This document shows, piece after piece, positions 55,135 to 63,979 of a DNA stretch of 64,000 nucleotides. Source of the DNA: Rubripirellula amarantea. GTDB taxonomy: Bacteria; Planctomycetota; Planctomycetia; Pirellulales; Pirellulaceae. The first letter of the stretch is position 1. Every line of letters begins with the position of its first letter. The notes beneath the pieces were generated by a model. The model had not been told where the DNA came from. It did no database searches and worked only from the letters and a program-made list of their open reading frames with translations. Location: contig NZ_SJPI01000001.1 in the NCBI RefSeq assembly GCF_007859865.1, forward strand, positions 2,725,337 to 2,789,336, given 5' to 3'. Made by a program: the position numbers and the translations under genes.

Positions 55135-56265
55135 ATGAACACCGCCAAACTTGCACTCGAAGACGGTTCCATTTTCACAGGAGAATCCTTTGGAGCCCAA
55201 GGCGAAGTGGACGGCGAAGTCGTCTTTAACACCGCGATGACCGGATATCAGGAAATCCTGACCGATCCGTCCTATCGCGGCCAAATCGTCACGATGACGT
55301 ATCCCGAAATTGGCAATTACGGCGTCAACAGCATCGACGTCGAACACGCAAAGCCATCCTTATCCGGCTTCATCGTTCGTGAAGTCAGCCGAATTTACAG
55401 TAACTATCGCGCCGAAGGTGACCTTGGCGCTTATCTGCAGAAGCACAATGTGATCGCTTTAGCAGGGATCGACACTCGCTCTCTCGTTCGAAGAATTCGC
55501 GAGATGGGGGCAATGCGGGGCGTTATTTCGACAACGGACCTCGACGACGCGTCGCTGGTCGCCAAAGCCAAATCGGCACCCGGACTGGTCGGTCGTGACT
55601 TGGTGCGTGAAGTGATGTCCAAGGAAACGGTGTCCTGGGACGAACGTCTGGACGATTGGTCAGCCGCGGAAATCAAAGGCCCTCACGATGCCGGCGTCGG
55701 CAATCATGTCGTGTGCATGGACTTTGGCATGAAGTGGAACATCCCTCGGCACTTTGCATCCCGAGGCAATAAAGTCACCATCGTTCCCGGCGATACCAGC
55801 GCCGAGGATGTGCTGCGTCTCGAAGCGAACGGCGTCTTCTTGTCCAATGGCCCTGGAGACCCCGAGCCGCTTGAATACGCGCACAAGACGATCAACGAAT
55901 TGATTGGCAAGGTTCCGGTGTTCGGTATTTGCCTGGGACATCAACTGCTTTCGCTCGCATGTGGAGCTAAGACGTTCAAGTTGAAGTTCGGTCATCGCGG
56001 TGTTAACCAACCGGTGCTTGACCTGACTACGGGCAAAGTAGAAATCACCACTCAGAACCACGGCTTCGCGGTCGAGGAAGAATCACTTCCTGATGAACTC
56101 GAGATCACGCATCGTAATTTGAACGATGATACGATCGCGGGAGTTCGCCATCGTGGCGAAGCTGCGTTCGGCGTTCAGTATCACCCGGAGGCCGCTTCAG
56201 GCCCGCACGACAGTGGATACCTATTCGAGCGCTTCCAGGATCTGATGAAGAGCCCGGTTTCGTAA
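55135..56265 (+). CDS. carA: Carbamoyl-phosphate synthase small subunit
   Basis: 376 residues. N-terminal domain: LEDGSIFTGESFGAQGEVDG and FNTAMTGYQEILTDPSYRGQ. C-terminal class I glutamine amidotransferase: SNGPGDPEPLEYA near 240, the nucleophile in VFGICLGHQLLSLACG (Cys near 266) and the catalytic His/Glu in GVQYHPEAASGPHDS near 348. It supplies ammonia to CarB for arginine and pyrimidine synthesis. carB is not adjacent, as is frequent outside enterobacteria. Its only close upstream neighbour is the TPR gene (101 bases). Confidence 0.97.
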   Translation: MNTAKLALEDGSIFTGESFGAQGEVDGEVVFNTAMTGYQEILTDPSYRGQIVTMTYPEIGNYGVNSIDVEHAKPSLSGFIVREVSRIYSNYRAEGDLGAYLQKHNVIALAGIDTRSLVRRIREMGAMRGVISTTDLDDASLVAKAKSAPGLVGRDLVREVMSKETVSWDERLDDWSAAEIKGPHDAGVGNHVVCMDFGMKWNIPRHFASRGNKVTIVPGDTSAEDVLRLEANGVFLSNGPGDPEPLEYAHKTINELIGKVPVFGICLGHQLLSLACGAKTFKLKFGHRGVNQPVLDLTTGKVEITTQNHGFAVEEESLPDELEITHRNLNDDTIAGVRHRGEAAFGVQYHPEAASGPHDSGYLFERFQDLMKSPVS

Positions 56266-56301
56266 CCGGAACGATTCTCGTTGCATCGCGCTTGATGCAC
56301 G

Positions 56302-56343
56302 AAAAAAGGCGAGGCCGATCCCGAAAGACCGACCCCGCCTCGC
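56302..56343 (-). terminator. Terminator candidate for the decarboxylase-like gene
   Basis: Leftward: a 7-bp stem GCGAGGC/GCCTCGC with a 21-base interior, then C and six T. It lies about 350 bases after the stop of the leftward gene, a long trailer. Confidence 0.5.
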
Positions 56344-56436
56344 ACGGGGGGACGCTTAATATCTGGTAGTGAATCATGGTGTCGTTCGCGTCCCCGACAC
56401 AACCAAGATTAGTTCGTTTCCGTCCGAAGTGAGAGC

Positions 56437-56462
56437 ATTCAATTGAGGAATTGAATGTTTTG
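56437..56462 (+). terminator. Terminator candidate downstream of carA
   Basis: Perfect 9-bp AT-rich stem CATTCAATT/AATTGAATG, loop GAGG, then TTTT. It is about 170 bases after the carA stop. Confidence 0.55.
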
Positions 56463-56696
56463 CCCAAACTGCCTAGAGGGCCCACTTTGGATATGCTGGC
56501 ATTAGCGATTATGCGGCGTCGGCGCGGCTTTCAGTAGCCTTAGAAGGGCGCGTTTTGCGAGTTTTCGCGATTTTTTGCGTCCGCAAACGGGGTACATCCG
56601 TGACCCTATGGATCGTTTGCGATCAAATGTGCTGCGCGCTAACGTGCTTGGGTGACTGGCATCGGGGCCAGTTGAGGGTGGTTTACCCGAGACCGG

Positions 56697-58454
56697 TTAC
56701 GTCACGTTCTGGCCCATCCGCTCGGCCATTTTCCTGAGCGTGTCGCTGGCGTCACCCTCCATCAAAACCGCCTGGATCAAATGAGGACGCGTGATGTCGT
56801 CCCAGGCGTTCTGTAAGGCGGCCTCGTAGCCGGCCTCATCGTCCACGACCACCGCATGTCCTTTTCCGTAGACGTCAAAGAGTTTGGCGTAATTCCAGCG
56901 ATGCACTTCGTTGTATTTCCATTCGCCAGCGTGTAGATACCGCTCCGTGCCGTAACCGTGATTATCCAATAGGATCACGATGGGGTGATGCCCTTCACGA
57001 ACCAACGTACTGAGTTCCTGGCCCGTCATTTGAAAGGCACCATCACCAACAAGTACGACGACTCGATGATCGGGGCGAGCCTTTGAAGCACCCAGCGCAG
57101 CCGGGATGCTAAATCCCATCGAAGTGTAATAAGCGGGTGATAGGAATTCGCCACGATCGTGGATCGTTAATTCCGTGGACGCAAACAAGGAATCCCCCAC
57201 GTCGGCAATCACGATCGTGTCAGCGTCAATCAGTTCGTTCAGCTTTCTCATCATGCGACTGGTTTGCAACGGACGTTTGGGATCGTCGCTTGATCGCGTT
57301 TCTTTAACTGCGTCGCGTTTCAACGCTGAGATATCACGTTTGCTCGCGGTCGGCGCACTGGCATGCAGTCCGGACAAAAAAAGCTTCAGGTCAACATTGT
57401 GATAATGGTGATGAGAAATCCGAAGCGTTTCGCTGGTCGCGTAGACGCAGTGGTCCGGATCAAGCTTGGCGGAATAGATTCCTAAGTTGATGTCACTCAA
57501 GAAAGCGCCAAGTAGCAGCACCAAGTCGCTTTCCTCGACGAACTGAGTCACCTTGGGATCACCTAAAGCGCCTTCGTAAAGTCCAACGAACAACGGATGT
57601 CGTTCGCTGACAACGCTCTTGCCCAGCATCGTCGTTGCGATGGGAATCCCCGTGGTTTCAGCCAGTTTGAGCAATTCGTCTTGCAAACCAAAACGGTGGA
57701 TTTCTACGCCGGCCACGATCACTGGTTTCTTGGCCGACGTGATTCGTTGCGCGGTTTCCTTGATGGCTTCGGCGGTTGCCTGGGCATCATTGGTTCTTTC
57801 GGGCCGGGCAAAGCGATGGGTCATCGGGGGCACAACGTGCACCATGTCGCGCGGCAGTTCGATGAAGACAGGCCGTTTGTAGCGATCGCAGGCATCGAGC
57901 ACTCTGTCGATTTCCGAATAGGCAGTCAGCGGATCGTTAAGCTCTGCGGTCGCAATCGTGAACTTTTCAAACACTTCAACTTGGGTTCGAAAGTCCCGAA
58001 CCATATGGTGAAGTAACGCACCATGAGACCGTTCTTTCATGCCGGGTGCACCAGAGATCACGACGACCGGCGACTTTTCCGCGTAAGCACCGGCGATTGA
58101 GTTGCAAACACTAAGGCCACCGACACAGTACGTTACGCAAAGAGCGCCCATCCCGCGAAGTCGAGCGTAGGCATCAGCCGCAAACCCCGCGCAATCTTCT
58201 CGGGTGCAACCGACAACATTGATGGGGCTCTTTTCAAGCTTGCTGTAGAACGACAGCACGTAGTCGCCGGGAATGCCAAAGACGTCGTCGATGCCATAGT
58301 CTCGCAGTCGCTTGATCAAATAGTCGCCAATCGACAACTCAAGTCGCGCGTCTTCCGAGGGAGCCGAGCCCGGTTCTGCTGCAGAACAATTCTCGGCAGC
58401 CCGTTCTCTTGCGGGAACTTGAGCCGCCGAAACCTTACTTGAAGACAAATTCAT
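56697..58454 (-). CDS. Thiamine diphosphate-dependent 2-keto acid decarboxylase (PDC-like)
   Basis: 585 residues. After 38 low-complexity residues the three ThDP-enzyme domains follow: FGIPGDYVLSFYSKL near 59-73 (the Asp of PDC), the cofactor-activating Glu in VGCTREDCAGFAADAYARLR near 86, the PDC-type His pair ALLHH at 149-150, and the diphosphate motif VLVGDGAFQMTGQELSTLVR near 470 ending at LLDNHGYGTERYLH with the second catalytic Glu. The His pair and GALSVCNSI-type helix point to pyruvate or indolepyruvate decarboxylase instead of acetolactate synthase. It would yield an aldehyde and CO2; substrate is not determined. It has no dehydrogenase neighbour. Confidence 0.88.
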   Translation of the reverse strand: MNLSSSKVSAAQVPARERAAENCSAAEPGSAPSEDARLELSIGDYLIKRLRDYGIDDVFGIPGDYVLSFYSKLEKSPINVVGCTREDCAGFAADAYARLRGMGALCVTYCVGGLSVCNSIAGAYAEKSPVVVISGAPGMKERSHGALLHHMVRDFRTQVEVFEKFTIATAELNDPLTAYSEIDRVLDACDRYKRPVFIELPRDMVHVVPPMTHRFARPERTNDAQATAEAIKETAQRITSAKKPVIVAGVEIHRFGLQDELLKLAETTGIPIATTMLGKSVVSERHPLFVGLYEGALGDPKVTQFVEESDLVLLLGAFLSDINLGIYSAKLDPDHCVYATSETLRISHHHYHNVDLKLFLSGLHASAPTASKRDISALKRDAVKETRSSDDPKRPLQTSRMMRKLNELIDADTIVIADVGDSLFASTELTIHDRGEFLSPAYYTSMGFSIPAALGASKARPDHRVVVLVGDGAFQMTGQELSTLVREGHHPIVILLDNHGYGTERYLHAGEWKYNEVHRWNYAKLFDVYGKGHAVVVDDEAGYEAALQNAWDDITRPHLIQAVLMEGDASDTLRKMAERMGQNVT

Positions 58455-58517
58455 GACGAAACCTCTCGCTTCGGGAATGACGAACGGTCGACTCCCGAAG
58501 TTTACCGTCTTCGTCAG

Positions 58518-58952
58518 CTATTCGTCTTTGTTTTTTCCTCGCTTGCTGATCCCGGCGCGGTCCATCAATGAACTCCGCATCAATTCGTCCATGTAGTCAT
58601 CATCAGCCGGTGGTGGGCCGTAAGCGCCCAGCATTTGAGGTTCGTATTCCACCACGTAGTGGTGCTTTGCGATGGAAAGTTTGCAGCCGGGATCAAGTCG
58701 CTTACGCATTACGGCGCGATCGTCTACCTTGGTTCCATTGCGGCTGTTTAGATCTCTCACGAACCAATAGCCCTGTTCCAACGACATCCGGCAGTGTTGG
58801 GTGGACACGTTGGGAAACCTCAACTCGATGTCGACTTCACCCCGACGTCCGATCAACAAACGATCCTTGACCAGCGGGATGGGGTCGCCGCCGCCGCAGG
58901 GCGTCAGTTGACCGTAGGGCCCAGCGTATTCGGGCATATGTTCTTCGGGCAC
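58518..58952 (-). CDS. FHA-domain protein
   Basis: 144 residues. The FHA core reads DRLLIGRRGEVDIELRFPNV, STQHCRMSLEQGYWFVRDLN and SRNGTKVDD: the GR, S-x-x-H and N-G-T residues that bind phosphothreonine are all present. It has an acidic/Pro C-terminal tail (GPPPADDDYMDELMRSSLMD). FHA modules read out Ser/Thr kinase signalling, which is abundant in planctomycetes. It lies 63 bases upstream of the decarboxylase-like gene on the same strand and may be co-transcribed with it. Confidence 0.9.
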   Translation of the reverse strand: MPEEHMPEYAGPYGQLTPCGGGDPIPLVKDRLLIGRRGEVDIELRFPNVSTQHCRMSLEQGYWFVRDLNSRNGTKVDDRAVMRKRLDPGCKLSIAKHHYVVEYEPQMLGAYGPPPADDDYMDELMRSSLMDRAGISKRGKNKDE

Positions 58953-59125
58953 GGGTGGTTCTCAAGATAAAGTGAAATGATCAAAACGGTAATCCATGGC
59001 GAGTTCACCGCTCGCACATCTATATTCTGACTCGTATCCCCCCGTTGGCAACACTTCTAGTGACGACATTTTTGATTCCCATGGTCGTTTTCTTTCTGCC
59101 ACTACCATTTTCCAGTTAGGCCCCC

Positions 59126-60253
59126 GTGACGAATAACGAAGCCGATCGAGCTTGTCTGCCCGAAAGTCCCGCGTTGCCAGGACACTCCGGTTCACTTTCT
59201 TGGATGGATGGCGAGAGTCCGATCAATGCCTTCGGTCGGGCTCTGCAAAATCGGTTTGGGGGGCGGATTCAGCGGGTCAGCATTGACGCCGGGTTCACGT
59301 GTCCGAATGTCGATGGCGCCGTCGCCAAAGGTGGGTGCAATTTTTGCGACAACCGTTCGTTCAGTCCATCGCGCCGCGTGCGGCTACAGCAGGTGAAGAC
59401 TCAGTTGCTATCTGGGATTCAAACGGTCCGTGAACGTTACAAGAAGGTTTCCGGGTTTATCGCTTACTTCCAGCCAGCGACCAATACGTACGCGCCCGTC
59501 GAGCAGTTACGTGAAGTGTTTGAATTAGCGTTAGGTCTTAACGACGAAATTCAAGACGAGATTGTTGGGCTAGCGATTGGCACTCGTCCAGATTGCGTTC
59601 CTGAATCGGTATTATCATTGATTGAAGAGCTGGCTTCACAATCGTATGTCTCTGTGGAATACGGCATGCAAACGATTCACGACGCGAGTCTTGTTTGGAT
59701 GAACCGGGCTCATAGCCATGCGGACATGATCAACGCAATCGATCGCAGTCGCGGTCGAGGGTTTGAAATCTGTGCTCACGTAATTTTGGGCATTCCCGGT
59801 GAAAGTCACGCGATGATGATGGAAACGGCGATCGAGATTGGTGTTCTGGGATTCGATGCCATCAAGCTTCACAACCTTTATGCCGTTCGCGGAACTCCTC
59901 TGGGTGAAGAAGTGCTCAGTGGTCAGACGAAAATGATGGATCGTGACGAGTACGTGCGAACCGTTGTCGATTTTTTGGAACGGATTCCTCCCCAGGTGAT
60001 CGTCGAACGAATTAGCGGCGATGCCCCGTCTGACTTCTTGATCGAACCCAAATGGTGTCTGGAAAAATCTTCGCTAAGGTTGTCGATCGAAGCTGAATTC
60101 GCCAAGCGGGGCACGCGTCAGGGTTCCCAGTATCAGCCTCCGGGACTGCCGCCAGAAAAACGTCCCGTGCCCGCCGATAAGACTCCGGCCTCCATTCGCG
60201 AGCAAATCGATCGCCGTGGACGGTTGCCGGTCCTGAAAATGCAGGATCGCTAG
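59126..60253 (+). CDS. Radical SAM protein, YhcC/TIGR01212 type
   Basis: 375 residues from a GTG; an ATG at 59204 would give a start nearer the family norm. The variant cluster motif is CPNVDGAVAKGGCNFC near 59-74, the spacing of the YhcC family rather than CxxxCxxC. Further blocks: YFQPATNTYAPVEQLR, AIGTRPDCVPESVLSLIEEL, YVSVEYGMQTIHD and HVILGIPGESHAMMMETAIE, then IKLHNLYAVRGTPLGEE. The fold is Elp3-like; family function is not settled (tRNA or other modification suggested). It is divergent from the FHA gene. Confidence 0.92.
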   Translation: MTNNEADRACLPESPALPGHSGSLSWMDGESPINAFGRALQNRFGGRIQRVSIDAGFTCPNVDGAVAKGGCNFCDNRSFSPSRRVRLQQVKTQLLSGIQTVRERYKKVSGFIAYFQPATNTYAPVEQLREVFELALGLNDEIQDEIVGLAIGTRPDCVPESVLSLIEELASQSYVSVEYGMQTIHDASLVWMNRAHSHADMINAIDRSRGRGFEICAHVILGIPGESHAMMMETAIEIGVLGFDAIKLHNLYAVRGTPLGEEVLSGQTKMMDRDEYVRTVVDFLERIPPQVIVERISGDAPSDFLIEPKWCLEKSSLRLSIEAEFAKRGTRQGSQYQPPGLPPEKRPVPADKTPASIREQIDRRGRLPVLKMQDR

Positions 60254-60286
60254 GCACGAAATCACGCAGGCGTTAAGTTTGGTCGC

Positions 60287-60841
60287 ATGGCAAGAGTCAG
60301 TATAATTTTTGGATTGCTTCTGTGCGGCCTTTCGGCGGCGGGCATGTTGACGAGTTTGGTCAAGCATCCTATTCAGTTCGTTCCCTTGATGTTCGGTATC
60401 CCCGTGCTGTTTTGCGGCGTGGTCGGTTTGAATCCGCACCGACGCCGCATTTCGATGCACGCCGCGGCTGGACTTACGACCCTAGCGACAGTGCTTGGTT
60501 TGACTCGAGTGACAATTCAGTTTGTTACCGGTGCGTTGAATCAGCCACCGGTTGGGCTTCAGGCCGACCCTCGGTACGTCACGATGATGGCATTTGCAAT
60601 GGCGATGATTGGATTGGCATTCACGTTGATCCATTTGGGGGCGTTGTGGCAGGGCTCGAAGCGACGCCAATTGCTTTTGGCAAACCCCATTGAGCCGCAT
60701 GCGATTGCATCGCTCGTTCCGACACCGCCAACAGCTTTGAATGCATCGGGTGCGAGCGATGGCGACCATGCCTATGCGTCGTCGAGTTCAGGTGAAACGG
60801 AATTGGCGGTCAATCAAGTCACTTCGTCACTCGATCCGTAG
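60287..60841 (+). CDS. Hypothetical membrane protein
   Basis: 184 residues with four hydrophobic segments (VSIIFGLLLCGLSAAGMLTS, FVPLMFGIPVLFCGVVGLNP, AAGLTTLATVLGLTRVTIQF, MMAFAMAMIGLAFTLIHLGA) and a soluble Ser/Ala/Glu-rich tail from residue 125. I do not recognise a family. It begins 33 bases after the radical SAM gene and may belong to its transcript. Confidence 0.75.
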   Translation: MARVSIIFGLLLCGLSAAGMLTSLVKHPIQFVPLMFGIPVLFCGVVGLNPHRRRISMHAAAGLTTLATVLGLTRVTIQFVTGALNQPPVGLQADPRYVTMMAFAMAMIGLAFTLIHLGALWQGSKRRQLLLANPIEPHAIASLVPTPPTALNASGASDGDHAYASSSSGETELAVNQVTSSLDP

Positions 60842-60898
60842 CATCAACTTGTGTTCGATGCTTTGATTGCTGTTCCCAACACTTTCCCCTGTAAGACC

Positions 60899-61366
60899 AT
60901 GCCAACGTCCGATGCCGAAGGCAAATCCGAACCAACAGGCGGAGCAGCGTTTTCAGCAAAGGTCCAACAATTGCTATTGGCATTGTTGGATGATCAACTG
61001 CTTTATGGTCGCGTGCGTGATGTGTTGACGCAGTTGCCGGCCGAAGTGATTGAGGACTTTTCGGAAGATCCGCGATTTTCAATCACAAAGCTTCAGCAAA
61101 ACGCGTCTGGCAAACAGACGCTTTGGATGGCACTACCATCGCATGACGGCAAAGGTAGTCGCTGCGTCGTTCTCAAGGCGCGACTGGCGTCGTGCGACCT
61201 TAAGTTCAGTCGCTATATCATCGCTCACGAACTTGCGCACGCCTATTTGCGAAACGGAGTCTGGCGTGAGCATACCGACATTGAAGATGCCGCCGACGCA
61301 CTGGCGGCGCACTGGGGATTCGAAAAGCCCGACCGGCTACAAGTACGCAGCATTTTTCCGAGTTGA
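60899..61366 (+). CDS. HExxH protein, putative metallopeptidase-like
   Basis: 155 residues from MPTSDAEGKS; a GTG at 60851 would add 16 residues. The key feature is YIIAHELAHAYLRNGVW near 105-121 with HELAH, the gluzincin/SprT-like zinc site, and a possible third ligand in TDIEDAADALAAHWGFE. The preceding half (LPAEVIEDFSEDPRFSITKL) is alpha/beta. It has no signal peptide, so it would act in the cytoplasm. No substrate is known; it could be an anti-toxin-like domain peptidase (ImmA/IrrE-like) without its HTH. Confidence 0.7.
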   Translation: MPTSDAEGKSEPTGGAAFSAKVQQLLLALLDDQLLYGRVRDVLTQLPAEVIEDFSEDPRFSITKLQQNASGKQTLWMALPSHDGKGSRCVVLKARLASCDLKFSRYIIAHELAHAYLRNGVWREHTDIEDAADALAAHWGFEKPDRLQVRSIFPS

Positions 61367-61413
61367 GTAATCAATCGAAAATGAATGTCAAAGTCCTGAC
61401 GAGGCGACTTTTG

Positions 61414-62373
61414 TCAGGGTGAGCTTGAGTCGCTTTTCTTTTCCGCTTCGCGAAGGAATAGAACGACATCATGCAACGAGTCCCATCGCAACGGCTTCAC
61501 GTGGGCGTTGGGTTTGCTCGTCATCCAGTGGAAGTGGGACTCAGTGGTTCTTTCACCAAGTTCGCCCTTGCCAGGTATTTCGGTGGGTCGGACTAGAATG
61601 TTCGTCATCAAGATTGATTCAATGCGCGGCTCATTCGCATCGGCGACGTAGTTGACTTCTGTTTCCCACCGCAGGACAGCTTTAAGTCCGTGAATTGATT
61701 CCAGTGATTGAACACTTCTAACTCGGTAGTCGCTTGAATCAACCAGCCAGTGGAACAATGCGTATGAGTCTTTGCGGTAGTAGATCTTCGCAGTCAACCG
61801 AATTGCATTTTCATTTTCCAGTGGACTCACATTGCAAACCGTGTCTTCAGAAAGGAGACGTGCTTTTAGTTCTCTCCATCTTTTGCGACCGCCGATTGAT
61901 GGAGGAAACTCTCGGTAGGTCCATAAGTCGGGTGTCGCGACATCCGACAGCATCAATCCCGAATCAAAATTCGCTGTTTCAGTCAATTGACTCGTAAGTC
62001 CAAATCCAGATATCGTTGAGACGGCGTCTCTCGATACATTTTGACCGTAGATTGCAACTTCGTTTTGGCCATCGGAAGTTTTCTTTTGCTCGGAAGCGAA
62101 ATGAAACAGCGCTGCGAGTTGATCGAACTGGACCCTGACCTTCCTGGTTTCACCGAACGCGAACGAATTTGGCCATTCTTCTGACGCCTCAGTCGTCACA
62201 AAAACATCGATGGGACTGATCGCAAGCTGACCAGCCATGGAGGCTTCCAAAATGCTCACAAGTTCTTGGTTGGTTGTTAGGTCGTGATTCTCTTCAGCAA
62301 CCGTAGATGCCTTGGGGAATCCGAAAACCAACAGAGCGATCGGCAAGATCAGCGCTGAATTAAGAAGCTTCAT
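61414..62373 (-). CDS. Secreted protein, third gene of DUF1573 operon
   Basis: 319 residues. Signal peptide MKLLNSALILPIALLVFGFP with cleavage near ASTVA. The mature chain is beta-rich with RKVRVQFDQLAALFHFASEQ, KIYYRKDSYALFHWLVDSSD and IESILMTNILVRPTEIPGKG. There is one cysteine in the middle. The pattern of strands recalls lipoprotein-sorting-like (LolA/RseB type) folds, but I cannot confirm it. It starts six bases after the cysteine-rich gene and is probably translated together with it. Confidence 0.7.
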   Translation of the reverse strand: MKLLNSALILPIALLVFGFPKASTVAEENHDLTTNQELVSILEASMAGQLAISPIDVFVTTEASEEWPNSFAFGETRKVRVQFDQLAALFHFASEQKKTSDGQNEVAIYGQNVSRDAVSTISGFGLTSQLTETANFDSGLMLSDVATPDLWTYREFPPSIGGRKRWRELKARLLSEDTVCNVSPLENENAIRLTAKIYYRKDSYALFHWLVDSSDYRVRSVQSLESIHGLKAVLRWETEVNYVADANEPRIESILMTNILVRPTEIPGKGELGERTTESHFHWMTSKPNAHVKPLRWDSLHDVVLFLREAEKKSDSSSP

Positions 62374-62379
62374 TTCGTT

Positions 62380-62856
62380 TCAGTCTGGGAAGTTGCCAGT
62401 ACAGACAGTCCCACCATCATACTGTGCGTTGAAATCGGGGTGCCCCTTAGTCCATGCAGTTGCCGTCTTGCAGACTCCAAATTCGCAAGCGGTACTACAA
62501 TCCTGGTACTCATAGCAGTAGACGATATTGGACTGCAGCATGGGCGTCTTGACTTTAGTTTCCCCGGTTTCGGTGTTGGGGTGCGAGGGATCCGATGGAA
62601 AGGCTTTTGCCACTATGATTGGAAGATTCGGGTACGTCCGCGGTACCGCGCAATAAGCGTAGCCGCCGCCCTGCATTTCCATGTATGCGCACTGGGTTGC
62701 GGAGCATGACGAATCCTGGACAGGCGAAGCTTCGCTGCACGGGATATTTCTGATTAGAAAACAAGCTGCGTGGGAACTTGTGTTACCAACGATAAGCAAA
62801 CACAATACTGCGAAACAGAGTCGTTGCCTCATGACACTTCTCATTGGGGTTGTCAT
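62380..62856 (-). CDS. Secreted cysteine-rich small protein
   Basis: 158 residues; alternative ATG codons at residues 5 and 9 are possible. After the signal peptide (RLCFAVLCLLIVGNTSSHA) the mature part of about 127 residues has ten cysteines, several in short spacings (SSCSATQC, YCYEYQDCSTACEFGVC), suggesting a disulfide-bonded extracytoplasmic domain. No known family is recognised. Its start overlaps the DUF1573 gene stop by four bases (ATGA). Confidence 0.7.
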   Translation of the reverse strand: MTTPMRSVMRQRLCFAVLCLLIVGNTSSHAACFLIRNIPCSEASPVQDSSCSATQCAYMEMQGGGYAYCAVPRTYPNLPIIVAKAFPSDPSHPNTETGETKVKTPMLQSNIVYCYEYQDCSTACEFGVCKTATAWTKGHPDFNAQYDGGTVCTGNFPD

Positions 62857-63926
62857 CTCAATGTCCTCATGGTTGGTGTTGTAAAACGAAGATTGAATAT
62901 CTGTGTGAGCTTGGCACCTCGGACGCGGACGGATAGCTCACGAGCCTGCCTGTTCGGCAAAGGATCGGTGCTTGAACTCGGCACCTTCATGTGGAACTCA
63001 AGTTTCTTGATTCCCCCGCCCAGCGATTTAGTGCCGATACGCAGCGAACTTGGCCCGTCAATCACATCGACGATAGGCTTTGCATCAGAGGCCTCGCATT
63101 TCAAGAACGCAATAGCGATCCAGCCGTTGTCGTCACCCTCGCCTCTTCGGAAACGAAGCGAAAGTGGGTGTATTTGAAATGCTCTTCCGCTGCTCAAGCT
63201 GACCGGGATCGTGAGAAGCCCTGATTGATATTCTGTCGTTAAGGTGATCTTGCCCACATAGGGGTAGTCTGATGCTTGGGTAGGAACATCAAGCTTGCAA
63301 TCCAAACCGCTTCTATTCCAGTTCATCTTGGTGGTCAATTTAAACTTGGAGGGGAAGCCAACGAGTTCGACGAAGGGTTCCGTTAGCGACTCTTCAGCAG
63401 CATTGGATTGCTTTTCGCCAAGTACGATCGGGATGAAGAACTCAACTGAATTCTCTTTCTGCTTCTTAGAAAGATCGACGAAGCGTGCTCCGAAGCCAAG
63501 GTAGCTATCCAGCAAGATGTCGTACGATACCATTGCATCAGGGAGGCCATTTGAGATTAGCTGGAAACTTCCCCCTGGGGTCTGGGAATGAGAAAACTCC
63601 GATAACTCCTGCTCAATCGTGAATACAATTTTCTCGCCGGGTTCGACATTCCCACTCGTTGGTTTTACATCCTGACAAGAACACGACTTTTCAATCCGAT
63701 CAAATCGGAATACTTCCGATGTGGCGTTTGTGACAGATGCTTGAAAACGGACGACGCGACTTTCAGCCTGAACTGTAATGCTCAGTTTTGCCATCGCCGG
63801 TTTTAGCGGATTCGTTCGAATCAATGCGCCTTCAACAGTTGGTGGAATTTCATCGCCAGCGATCACGCTAAGTGAAAAGCAAGCGAGCAATGAAAAACAA
63901 GCCAAGCAGCTTGAGTGTGAGCCCAT
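62853..63926 (-). CDS. DUF1573-type secreted protein, first gene of operon
   Basis: 357 residues with a signal peptide (about 1-23, cysteine-rich core CLACFSLLACFSLSVIAGDE). Residues 45-110 are a DUF1573-like Ig domain: VVRFQASVTNATSEVFRFDR and IEKSCSCQDVKPTSGNVEPG followed by EKIVFTI, with the CxC pair. The rest is beta-rich, with a likely second Ig-like domain. The family is common in secreted planctomycete proteins and lacks a known function. Only 53 bases separate its start from the poly-G end of the window. Confidence 0.8.
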   Translation of the reverse strand: MGSHSSCLACFSLLACFSLSVIAGDEIPPTVEGALIRTNPLKPAMAKLSITVQAESRVVRFQASVTNATSEVFRFDRIEKSCSCQDVKPTSGNVEPGEKIVFTIEQELSEFSHSQTPGGSFQLISNGLPDAMVSYDILLDSYLGFGARFVDLSKKQKENSVEFFIPIVLGEKQSNAAEESLTEPFVELVGFPSKFKLTTKMNWNRSGLDCKLDVPTQASDYPYVGKITLTTEYQSGLLTIPVSLSSGRAFQIHPLSLRFRRGEGDDNGWIAIAFLKCEASDAKPIVDVIDGPSSLRIGTKSLGGGIKKLEFHMKVPSSSTDPLPNRQARELSVRVRGAKLTQIFNLRFTTPTMRTLR

Positions 63927-63979
63927 GTTTCATTTCCAGAAGGTCTAAACGTGCTTGCCGCCAACGATCTCATCTTAAC

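Larger units (their letters stand above)
56266..56696. other. Convergent region with several terminator-like hairpins
   Basis: 431 bases without a gene. Plus-strand candidates: TGCATC ... GATGCA followed by CGAAAAAA (56282-56307), and CATTCAATT-GAGG-AATTGAATG-TTTT (56437-56462), a perfect 9-bp stem with a T-run. On the minus strand GCGAGGC ... GCCTCGC is followed by TTTTTT (56343 down to 56302), suited to end the decarboxylase-like gene. The space between the hairpins could hold a small RNA, but nothing identifies one. Confidence 0.5.

Noticed and set aside
56697..58454. Acetolactate synthase
   Set aside because: The His pair after GALLHH and the spacing of motifs fit pyruvate/indolepyruvate decarboxylases, and no ilvN-type regulatory subunit is nearby.
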